Shown piece after piece: positions 1 to 8,894 of a stretch of DNA of 20,780 nucleotides; within the stretch, counting starts at the first letter, position 1, and the number at the start of each line of letters is the position of its first letter. The position numbers were made by a program, and so were the translations under genes. This stretch comes from Amoebophrya sp. AT5.2 (Eukaryota > Sar > Dinophyceae > Syndiniales > Amoebophryaceae). The DNA is taken from positions 1 to 20,780 of the forward strand of contig RXOD01004542.1 in NCBI GenBank assembly GCA_005223375.1, written 5' to 3'. The notes beneath the pieces were generated by a model. The model ran no database searches, had not been told where the DNA came from, and saw only the letters and a list, made by a program, of their open reading frames with translations.

Positions 1-1
1 C

Positions 2-1042
2 GAGGACGAAAACAAAGCGCCCGCGCCGCCCCGCGAGAAGAAGTATGTGCAGCTCCCGATAAAGGTCGTGGAAAAGGCGCACAACGAAGTTTGCCAGAAA
101 ATGCTGAACACGGCTTACAACTGGAATGGCGGCGGTAAAAAGTCGCAGTGTGATACTATTTTCGTTTGCTTCTAAAAATAGTAGGTACTAACTTCCGTGA
201 CCGTATCCGTAACCGTATGTGTATCGACCTAAATCAAACAGTCAACAATCGAATCAGCCAAAAAAAGCCAAAAATCGTTTGAATCTCTCAATCCATCGAC
301 CTGTTTCTCTGCCACCATAGGGACTTCGCTCGGCAACGCGCTGTTCGAGCGCCACCTCTTCCCGTACATAGACAAGGTTGCGGAAAAGATGCGCGAGGCC
401 ATCCTCTCCGCGCTCGCCATCCCATCTACGAATGACGACTCCAAGACGGCGAAACAAAAAGCCCAAGCCGCACTTACCAAGAAGAAGGTTCTCGAGAAAG
501 CGGACAATCTGTATCTGGAGCAGTTCGAGTACTTGCTGGGAATGGCGCTGTTCTTCGTGAACGACGGGATCAGTTTGATCGAAGACAACGAAATCTATGA
601 GGAGGAAGAATTCGCGCGGTTTTTTTCTGGCTTTAAGCAGTACTGGTGGCAGCTACTCGTGATTGCGGACCTGCCGCAGGCGGAGGTGGATGTAGCCGCG
701 GACAACAGCAAGGACGGTGAGAGGAATGCTGTAGAGGCGAAAGAGAAAGAGCCGTCCACGTTTCGCAACAAGCTGGGCCTGCGCAACAAGGAAGACGACC
801 AGGCGGTGATGGAGTTTTTGTACGATTTGCAAACGGAGATGAACCGGGCACTGCAGGAATTCAGCGAGTTTCACGAGAAGGAGATTAAGGTGGAGATCGT
901 GCAGAAGAAAGCAGATGGAGGATTCGAATTGGTGGCTGAGGAGGAAGAAGATGAAGACGAGGAAGACATCTTTCCGTTCGAGGATGCAGAGAACGTGCTG
1001 GAATTCCTGATGGCAGCGGCGGGCGTTGCGCAGATGAAGTAG
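2..1042 (+). CDS. Unrecognised acidic protein, 3' part (5' end outside window)
   Basis: Two exons can be joined: 2-134 and 321-1042, with a GT..AG intron at 135-320. The split codon is G|GG, giving an uninterrupted 284-residue C-terminal piece that ends at TAG/1042. I do not recognise the family. The first exon is rich in K, P and E. The middle is probably helical, with hydrophobic patches around FEYLLGMALFFVND and FSGFKQYWWQLLVIADL, so a soluble helical bundle is more likely than a membrane protein. A run of about 14 Glu/Asp residues (nt 938-970) precedes the C-terminus, FEDAENVLEFLMAAAGVAQMK. No catalytic motif is visible. The intron is supported by stops in both frames inside it and by exact phase. 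Function is unknown; the coding call is firm because composition and frame stay consistent over about 850 nt. Confidence 0.75.
135..320 (+). other. Intron of the first gene, with a small hairpin
   Basis: This GT..AG intron starts gtaaaaag and ends gccaccatag. It contains an inverted repeat, actatttt at 154-161 against aaaaatagt at 174-182 (stem of 8-9 bp, loop of about 12 nt), followed by several degenerate ccgta repeats. The hairpin is short and AT-rich and may be chance. Confidence 0.6.
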
Positions 1043-1841
1043 GCCGTTTCGTGAGAAGAAGTTTTGGAGCTTGTTTTTTGATTCTGAGTGATTGAGTTAG
1101 TTTTACAGTTGCTATATGCCATTGACTCAATTGAGTTTTGTACAGTTACAGCCCTAAGATGTGCGATTTTTCACTGTGCTGAATCATCAGCAATTCCAAT
1201 CGAGACTATGCAAACGCGGAACTCATTTATTAGACGCAAATACCAGAATCAGTATCAATCCTGGAACTAAAAAAATGTGTCAGCAGGACGAGAAGTTCGA
1301 GCATTGTGCTGAAGAATCGAAAAGAAATCTGAAGAGCTAAACGAACTTTCAACGGAGCTGACTCAGGCGCTCGACCTACAAGCATATTCATTTGTGCTTC
1401 GCGGAAACATACGCAGAGTCATGATGTCGGTGCTCGACAGAGCAGGAGCACGTTCACGGAAATAAATTGTCCTGGGTTGGTTCTGTTGCCATGCCTCTAC
1501 TTGGTATGGAAAGGAGCTTTTTCGGAAGAGGAGGACCTCGTGGTGGTTGTCTGATGAAGGATTCCAAGGAGTAGTATAGCTGTGGGCCAGCAGCGCAGTC
1601 CTCCATGGGACACCGTTGTCCGCCCGCCGTGGACTTGGTGCGTTCAAAGGTTTCGTGTTTCACTCCAGTCAGGACCAGGATCAGCCTCTATCGTGGGGGG
1701 TTCGCCATGAAAAGACGGAGGCGATCACGTTTTTCCAATGTTGCCAGTGGAAAGTGGGGTTAAGTAAAATGGCCGCGTGCAACTCCTCGTGGTGGTTCCA
1801 CATACAGCAACTCTGTGAGAGAGAGAGAGAGTGGAGGGCCG
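1043..1841 (+). other. Intergenic region, no gene seen
   Basis: This 0.8-kb stretch lies between the stop of the first gene and the ATG of the methyltransferase gene. The open frames on both strands are short, mostly lack an ATG start and have no recognisable protein composition. A (GA)n simple repeat at about 1815-1832 lies just before the methyltransferase start and is probably 5' UTR or promoter. Confidence 0.5.
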
Positions 1842-3623
1842 ATGTGTAGCTATAGCGGCGATTTTTTCGGCTCGTCTTACACTCGGGACTTGAAAAAGTT
1901 TTCGCCATGTCTTGTGCCGCGGAACAAGCGCAAGACCGTTTTCGCGACGCTGGCGATCGCGTTCGCAAGCGCGGCCGCTGCACAAAGGGAGCACCCGGGA
2001 ACAAAAATCGGAAGCGCGAGCGTCGAGTCCTCAGCGTCAACCTCGTATTTGCATTGGTACGGGGTGCAACCGCGAGGCACGTGCCGACGGTTGTACGATT
2101 TTTTCGACCGGACCACTCTTGTGTGGGAGGACTGGTTCCGGCGCGAGTGCTCCCGTGCGCGTAACAAGAATCCCGTGTACTACGAAAATGCGACCCACTC
2201 AGGCTCCGTCTTCGCCTTCGACCGCTACTTGAAGCGCTTATACCTCCGGGACGGGGCGAGGAGAAAGGCAATCGGGCCCGTACCAGGTGGAAAAGAAAAT
2301 GATGAGACCGCGCCGCCGGCAGCGCGCGCCATGTTCGACAAAGATCTCTTCCGCGTCGAGTACCAGATGCCTCGGAGGCGGCTCGCGAAAGGCGACAGAG
2401 CCGCACTTTCGGGAAGCAAGAACTTGCATCCGCAAAACAGCGTGGATTTGGAAAAGTACCAGTGCAAGGCATGGGATCCGCGACCGGAGCAGCACGTCAA
2501 CGTCTCGGTTGAGGCGCCGATCTGGGCCGTGATCAATCCGGTGCGCTCGGAAGTGACGTTTGAAGTGAAGAGCAGCTCTGTGACAGGAATCATGCGCCAG
2601 ATACCAGTATTCGAGATCGTACCGAAATCGGAACAACCTGGTGGATCGCAGTTGCCAGAACAACCGCGAGAAGCCGACGGATCGGCCGAAGCGAGCAGTG
2701 CCTACGACGTTCGTGCTGGGCGTTACAAGCCCCTGTTGAGCCGTTTCGACCGGTCCTCGAAGACTGGTAACTACACGATCTTCCTCCCCCAGGACACGTA
2801 CGAGGACCGGTTTAATGGCAGTTCGTTCCAGCAGACGATGGGGCTGAGCAGAGGGTGTGACTCGCACCTCGGGCTGTGGTCGAACGACACGCGGCCGGAT
2901 GTGAAGTGCTATCTGGACAACCTGGGCGAAATGCTGCACTTCGACGAAAGCACCTCCGTGCTGGACTGGGGCTCCGGCTGTGGGCACCAGCTGGCGTACC
3001 TCGCGGGGACCTTCGGCGTGTCCGGACTGGGGATTGAGCCGGTGGCGGGAGCAGTGGCGAGCGCGATCGAAAGGTACGAGGGACAGTACACAAAGACACT
3101 ACCGACATCCGGGTCTACTTCGGCAGCGGAAGCTGAGGTCTTCGCGAAGGGCGGTTCGTTATGGCACGGGCAGATGTTTTTTCGCGGACGAGATCGAGAA
3201 GATGAAGCAAACCACGACCCGGAGCGCAAGTCGGCGAAAAGCGATTTAGCTGCCACTTCTTCAATCCGTTTTTGTCGCGAAAACGGCGCTGATCTTTCCC
3301 ACCTGCCATCGAACAGTTTCACCCACGTACTTAGCTACGGCGCCCTGTACCACTTCGAAAACACCGCGCAGTGCGACGTGCTGCACCAGATGCTCCGGAT
3401 CGCACGCGAAAAGGTGGTGATCGGGTGGCACGTAGACGCGCCGACGACTTACGGCGCGGCGACGTGTCCGCGCTGGGAGCGGTGCTTGGAGAATTTGAGG
3501 CTGAAAACAAGAGGTTTGTTTTACGGGGTGGTGGAGGTTTGTCTGCCCGAGAGGTGTATATTCGGAGCAAGCACATACGGTCTCCCGTTCGACTCCATCA
3601 TCGTGCAGAAAGTATACGGCTGA
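1842..3623 (+). CDS. SAM-dependent methyltransferase with secretory signal/anchor, intronless
   Basis: This is a single-exon gene of 593 aa. The open frame extends upstream to a GTG at 1815, but the first ATG is at 1842. Residues about 33-47 (VFATLAIAFASAAAA) are a hydrophobic signal peptide or anchor preceded by K and R. The class I methyltransferase fold is C-terminal: motif I is VLDWGSGCGHQ at about residues 373-383, followed by an acidic residue in GLGIEP, and later SFTHVLSYGALYHF and a late strand EKVVIGWHVD. Several N-glycosylation sequons (NAT, NVS, NYT, NGS, NDT) lie between the signal and the domain, which fits a lumenal or secreted protein. The substrate is unknown; a secretory-pathway glycan, lipid or small-molecule acceptor is inference. 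The roughly 300 residues before motif I are unrecognised. It is one of two genes here without an identified intron, if the truncated ends are discounted. Confidence 0.85.
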   Translation: MCSYSGDFFGSSYTRDLKKFSPCLVPRNKRKTVFATLAIAFASAAAAQREHPGTKIGSASVESSASTSYLHWYGVQPRGTCRRLYDFFDRTTLVWEDWFRRECSRARNKNPVYYENATHSGSVFAFDRYLKRLYLRDGARRKAIGPVPGGKENDETAPPAARAMFDKDLFRVEYQMPRRRLAKGDRAALSGSKNLHPQNSVDLEKYQCKAWDPRPEQHVNVSVEAPIWAVINPVRSEVTFEVKSSSVTGIMRQIPVFEIVPKSEQPGGSQLPEQPREADGSAEASSAYDVRAGRYKPLLSRFDRSSKTGNYTIFLPQDTYEDRFNGSSFQQTMGLSRGCDSHLGLWSNDTRPDVKCYLDNLGEMLHFDESTSVLDWGSGCGHQLAYLAGTFGVSGLGIEPVAGAVASAIERYEGQYTKTLPTSGSTSAAEAEVFAKGGSLWHGQMFFRGRDREDEANHDPERKSAKSDLAATSSIRFCRENGADLSHLPSNSFTHVLSYGALYHFENTAQCDVLHQMLRIAREKVVIGWHVDAPTTYGAATCPRWERCLENLRLKTRGLFYGVVEVCLPERCIFGASTYGLPFDSIIVQKVYG

Positions 3624-4205
3624 CTGTGTAAACGTTGAAGTCGCGGCCATTCTGACTCTGAGCTCAAGCTGCACACTGTCAAGATTCGGAAAATGGAGCG
3701 ATACATCATCGTTCCGTCCTCGTCATCATTGAGAAGAGACAGACACAAACAAAAAGTTTTCGTGCGGCAGGAGCAGCTGAGGCTGGTGGAGAAAACGTGC
3801 CACCAACAAGGCAAAGTAAGTGATGCGAAAAAAAAACAACGGATAATCTCATGCTCATCTGCAAGTCCGTCAGCACATCGGGAAAAAAATGCGTGTTCGC
3901 GCTACGATTTTGTGCCCGTTTGAGAGTCGAGGCATACGCCAAGATAAAGATGAAGTACTCCAGTCTGCTATTGCTTCACTATTTATGAATTTTATTCGTA
4001 AAAAGCAAATGGAAAGGATTTAGTTTTTGCAGCCGTCGTCCTCGTCGACGAGGACAAAACATACAAATCGCATTGTACATACTAGTTGTTTGGCCGAGGT
4101 TTGTCGCTGTGCGTCGACACCTTGCGCCGGTTGCTGGACCTTGGTTGTTCAGCCTACGTACATTTTTTCAGCGAGCCAAGCCATCTTCGCAGAAGGGACA
4201 ACGCC
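3624..4205 (+). other. Intergenic region, no gene seen
   Basis: This gap separates the methyltransferase stop from the first ATG of the TPR gene. The frame of the following exon is open back to about 4086 but has no ATG there, so part of this may be 5' UTR. No RNA gene, repeat or regulatory motif could be supported. Confidence 0.4.
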
Positions 4206-6778
4206 ATGCGCCTGCTTGTGGGTGCGATTTCTCGAGGTGCGCCCTTTCGTCGCCCAAAGGCGAGCGCGCTCACATTCGTCCCCAAGGCTAGGCGAGACGA
4301 GTTCGCCGCGCTGCTGCATCTTTCTGTTCTAGTGAACAGCAGAGGTCGTGGTCACCGCGTCCGGACCACGAGAACCGCATCTTCAGAGCACTTCCACCTC
4401 GGACACAGGGAGAGCGTCACTTTTCGGCCTTTCGTCGGCTCGCAGCATCTTCTTCTTCACCGAAGTTTTAGCAGCAGTTCGAGTAGCGTAGCGGCAACCG
4501 CAACGAGGCAGGAAGAGCACGGCTATGAGCTCGACGAGGTGGACGTACAGGAGGCGCGCGCGGTGGCGCGTTCGATGCATCGACTTCTTGTTCGGTCGCT
4601 CTACCGCATCTGGCAGGAAGACGATTTCATCCCGGCCTCCACCAATTTTGAACTTTCCGGGTTACTGCGCCTGGTCTGCGACCACTACAGCGTCAACAAG
4701 GATTACCAAATCACGGAGCGCAACAAACGGTGGGTCGCGCACGCCCTGGCCTGTCGGAACCCGTTCTCAGACGTGCAACACGGCTACGAACTCACAATCA
4801 TCACGCCGGAACGACAAAGCGGGAAGTACTACTTGCATATGTTGAAGTAGCTCGTGATACTGATGCTTTCTGGTCGGAGTGCGTATTTCCAGCAGTTCAG
4901 AACAAGTGCTTCTCGTCACGTCGAATCCGCGACGCTTCCACAAGGTATCACCTAGTCGAAGACAACGGGGAATTTTTGAACAAGCGACCGGTGATGCTTG
5001 CCTACGACACAATGGTGCTCGACGGCAGAAACTACCTCCGATGTACGGAGGCAGACGAGTCGTCTTCGGTATCCTCGGGCTCGTCCTCTGCTAAAAACTC
5101 GTCTGAGACAAGTAGTGCGTGCAGGGCGAGTTCCCACGCTGACACGATGACAGAGGAACATGAAGCCTGCGACCCTCATTTTGCGGCGCTCCGCGCCTTG
5201 TTCCGCCATTTGCTAGAGCGGCAACTCTCCAGCTCCACCGGAAAAGTGTCTGCTAAGGTCCGTACTGAGTTTTGTGCTGCAGAAGTAGAGATCGAGACGT
5301 CGTTCATCTGGCTGGCTTTACCCACCTGCTTCCAGTGGCGGACCGTGAAATTTTTGAAGGGATCGAAGCGATGAAATCGAACCATAGATTCGAAACGCAA
5401 AACGAAGAGAAAGAGTTGCACAAAAAATAACAGCCTCCAGCAGGGGACGCTGATTCTCCTTCCTCGTCAGACCCGGTTCTTCCTCCCAGTCGCCGCGTTG
5501 CCGTTCTTGATCTCGGCTTCGATCTCTTGAAGATAGTTGCCGACTTCCGCAAGGAGGCGAAATTTGTCGCGCGGCAGAGGCGCCTCCAGAAGCGGCAGAT
5601 CGACCGCGAGTTTGAGGTCCTTACCGCGCAAACCGGGCGCCGGGGGTCGAGCAACAGCAGCCGCGCAAACCGGGCGCGAGTGCGGCAAGCGAAAGAACGC
5701 ATCAAGGAGCTCTGGTTGAACCATCCGGACAAGGCAATTCGGGACCGCCTTTTCGTGGTTTGCAACGCAATTGGCGGCAGTTTGGAGGGCCAAGGCGGCT
5801 TCCTACCGACCGTGCCGTTGTCGCCGGCGGCTGCAGCTTCTTCAGTGTCGCGCCGCGAAGCTGGTTCTGGTGGAAAAAATGCGGCCAGAAGTGGCGCTGG
5901 AGTAGCTACTGGCTCACGAAGTGCAGGAGCTTCGTCAAGTAGCATACCAGCTTCAAGAAGGACGAAGGAGAAGGAGAGTATGGTGCTCGCGGGAGATCAC
6001 GACGGGGGAACGTACAGTTCGACCGCAGAAGGCGTCGTGCATGTCGAGCACTTCGGGGATTCTTGGGGTCGCGGCTCTGTAGAAGACGATATTGCCTCTC
6101 AGCAAGCAGAAAAACTCGATGACGAAACGAAGCGCTATTGTCTGCTGGAGCTGGACGATATACTCAGCGTATCTTCTTGGAATTTTGCTTCGTCGAATGA
6201 CTAGCCTCTGGCAATTTTCGATCGATATCAATGTCAACTACTTAAGCAAACAGAAGACAACGCCCACTAAATGATTCCAGGTCGACCCTTTCCACGTGGA
6301 AACTCTGCACACGCGCGCTCTAATTTTCTTCATGGACGAAAATTACACCGCCTGCGAGGAAGATCTACAACACATTCTCTCCATCGAAAACCGCCACTTT
6401 CCTTCGTTGCAGACCTTGTACCGCCTGCACCAGGCGCTGGGAAGCAAATCCGGTATGTTGGAGGCTCTGGACAAGTTCAGACGGGCCGTCCCAAGAGACC
6501 CGGACCTGGAAGCCATGCATCATGAAGCAATGGCCATGACAGACGGTGAGCAGATAGGATCTGGTCCCTCTGCAGGATCATTGCTCCAAAGTGCAGGAGC
6601 GACGAAAACGTCTGCGTCGTCGACAAAGAATGCGGATGCCGTCGTGGTAGGGGGCGAGATTTCGGACGAAGTGGACGTGGCCCCGAAAGGCGATCCAGTG
6701 AGCGCAGCCGTGATCGAGAAACAAGACGGAAATGGGACGGACGGCGGGAGTAGAAACACGACACGGAGAGGTCCGTAG
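4206..6778 (+). CDS. TPR-repeat protein, probably mitochondrial, four exons
   Basis: Model: exons 4206-4825, 4945-5344, 5434-6168 and 6281-6778; introns 119, 89 and 112 nt, all GT..AG and phase-consistent; 750 aa. The first ~95 residues are rich in R, H and S and nearly free of acidic residues, ending in HRSFSSSSSSVAATA, which resembles a mitochondrial presequence. The C-terminal core reads across the last intron as ELDDILS|VDPFHVETLHTRA, followed by a second helical pair (CEEDLQHILSIENRHFPSL) and a third (LYRLHQALGSKSG..EALDKFRRAVPRDP). These are TPR hairpins of the pattern seen in alphaproteobacterial and organellar TPR proteins. A typical upstream helix, IKELWLNHPDKAIRDRLF, is separated from them by a Ser/Gly/Ala-rich insertion (about nt 5775-6090). 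The middle region (residues about 100-330) is unrecognised. The exon 2/3 join is the least certain. Function is probably protein-protein interaction. Confidence 0.75.
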
Positions 6779-7786
6779 CGACCACAGGTGTATGGTGCTG
6801 GTAACGCTAAAAACGTCGCTCATGCCGGTTTGGAGGACTTCTGCAGGCGGGGTTCGGCACCGCCAGTGTTTCAAAAATCATTTCATTCGCAGTCGCCTTC
6901 ACCTAACTTTGTGGATACGGTGGAAATATTGCACAGCAGTGAACAATCAATCTATCATCTACAACTTCTACTTGACGAAACGAACCGTGGATACTTCTAG
7001 AGACAGGATCGGGGACGCGGACAGGACCCCATTACAGAAGTTTTACCGCGAGCCCTCAGAGATGACGGAGTCCGTCGTCCCCCATAGTACGACCCCAGAG
7101 CAGAATTTTGCACAGCGCTGCCCAGGCATGCGGAAAGAAATGCATACCCTTAGCCACGACTACCTCCGACGTCGATTTACAATTGAAGATGATCACGGTT
7201 TATTTATACCAGCACGTGAACGTGTACGTGTACGTGAAGACGTAGACGACCGTGTGTGTCTGTGTTGAGGAGGCCCAGGCGGAGGCACAAGCGCTGACTC
7301 TGGTGGCTAATGCCGACTGGAGGCCGAAGGATGAGGATCGTCAGACTGTCGAACGGAACTGCGGAAACACAGACGCGGAGGCACGCGCGCTCACTTCTGA
7401 GAACTTTGTGAGGCGCTCACAACATTCATCGACGAGTGAGTCGCCCGCATACCTCTGAGACGCACAAGCTGCGGGATGGCGAGAGATTTCAAGGGTAGTA
7501 CATCTTCTATCAGTTACAGTTTCCATCATGTAAGAGTCTTGCCGCGCGGCGAAACAAGTAGTTGGTGGATATCCTGGTGAAATGACAACTGATGCTACAA
7601 CTGGCCGAGGCGAACAAAGGACACAGTAGTAGAACCAACCATGGGCCCGTTTTTCTTCATCCCGGGAACGGATCCTACGACCCAATCAACGGAGGCGGCG
7701 ACGGTAGCCTAGGCACTTCCTGCGAAAAAAATTGAATTTGCCGGCCCCCTTTCGTCGCCGTACGTATTAAAGCAGCGTTCAGAAAG
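6779..7786 (+). other. Intergenic region with unassigned short open frames
   Basis: About 1 kb without a gene I can support. A + strand frame runs 6732-7268 but overlaps the TPR exon out of frame and its downstream part has no recognisable domain. Another short frame (7252-7458, Glu/Ala-rich start, no ATG that fits) could be an exon of an unmodelled gene. A degenerate cgtgta/acgtg repeat lies at about 7212-7245. Confidence 0.35.
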
Positions 7787-8374
7787 ATGTTGTACGTTAA
7801 TATTCTTCTCCTGAACCCCGACGCGGCTCTGGAGAAGCAGGCCGGTGCGTTTTCGTACTTTGCGAAGACGATGGTCGACCACGACACCCTCACTGCGACG
7901 ATTGCGGAGACGATACGGCGCAAGGCGGAGAAGGACATGCGGGAGCGGGGCTTCGAGGTGGATGTAAGGGTGCGGGAGAGCCACAGCAGATATTGCGTGC
8001 TGGAAATTGCGATAAAAAAGGCCCCCGTCTCCATGTTCAATATCTTTAACGCATGTTGCGAAACACAAAGCGCCGCGGTCATGATCGTGGAGAAAGGTAC
8101 CAGGCTTTATCGCTGGATTCTGGTTCTGAATCTCTGAGAAAAACTTTGATTTCCGACACAAGGAAGCCGAGGATGATTTTCCGAATATTAAACTACAGCA
8201 ATGGCGGCTGCATTCCCGACGACGCTTAAGAGCGAACTGCGGAAGGAGGGCATAGAAGCAGACGTTGTGGTGGTTCGCGAAACCGAGAAGCAGGAGCAGT
8301 ACGAGATCAAGGTTCTGGACCTTCTATATCCGCCCTCGCCAAACCAGACAATACTGGCAACCGCAGTTGTGTGA
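7787..8374 (+). CDS. Small protein with an internal tandem domain duplication, two exons
   Basis: Exons 7787-8096 and 8199-8374 join across a 102-nt GT..AG intron (gtaccagg...aactacag), with split codon G|CA and no frame change, giving 161 aa. I do not recognise the family. The protein contains two similar halves: an amphipathic helix then a beta-like stretch, RRKAEKDMRERGFEVDVRV-RES...YCVLEIAI, and after the linker LKSELRKEGIEADVVVVRETEKQEQYEIKVLDL. The shared pattern is K-x(n)-R-x-E/R-G-[FI]-E-x-D-V-x-V, then Y-x-[VI]-x-[EV]-[IL]. The start is the first ATG of the open frame; an upstream exon cannot be excluded. The tail after the second copy (LLYPPSPNQTILATAVV) may be read-through into an intron whose next exon I could not find. 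No signal or membrane segment is seen. Confidence 0.6.
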
Positions 8375-8894
8375 AACGTGTGGTCGTAATACTTTCCTCA
8401 TCATGTTGGCGCGGGACGATTTCACCGCGACTGCCCTCTACAGAGAGACATGACGTTGCATCCAAGTGCGGTAGAGTGCGCAACATGTTTTCTCCTCCTC
8501 GACGAATGACGTCGATTTTTTTCAACTACCTGCAACAAAGGAGCTTCGACCGATGCTTACCCGTGACCCGCGTTTTGCAGATGGGCGAACGGAAGCATGA
8601 CTTCATCAAGTGTTCAGCGTCGTGCACACTTTGAGACTTCTTCGGATGCTGCTGTCCGTCGTGAAATTAGCTACAAAGAAGGCGACCGCTTCTAGAGCAT
8701 TAGTGAAAAAGCAAAAAATGCCACCTCGCCCCATTTTCTGCTCGTGACATCAACAGCCGACGACCCCCGATTGATCACGCGTAGCGTGCGACTCTTGGTG
8801 GGCGTCGGCGTCGAGCTTTCTGCTTGCCAGCTTTCGTGTTTTGACGGTCTCCAGCACGCCGCGCTTCCAAACTCCGCCGTAGGCACCAACATCA
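8375..8894 (+). other. Intergenic region, no gene seen
   Basis: Open frames here (for example 8371-8634 on +) lack an ATG start and show no protein-like composition. The segment before 8895 is presumably promoter and 5' UTR of the M20-like gene, but no motif can be supported. Confidence 0.4.

Noticed and set aside
1681..2472. Reverse-strand frame of 263 aa
   Set aside because: It is mostly antisense to the methyltransferase gene, Arg/Ser-rich as expected of a shadow frame in GC-rich coding DNA.
2238..2987. Reverse-strand frame of 249 aa
   Set aside because: It lies entirely antisense to the methyltransferase coding sequence and has no domain.
6732..7268. Forward frame of 178 aa after the TPR gene
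   Set aside because: It overlaps the TPR exon out of frame and shows no conserved motif; composition changes along its length. An unmodelled exon inside it cannot be excluded.
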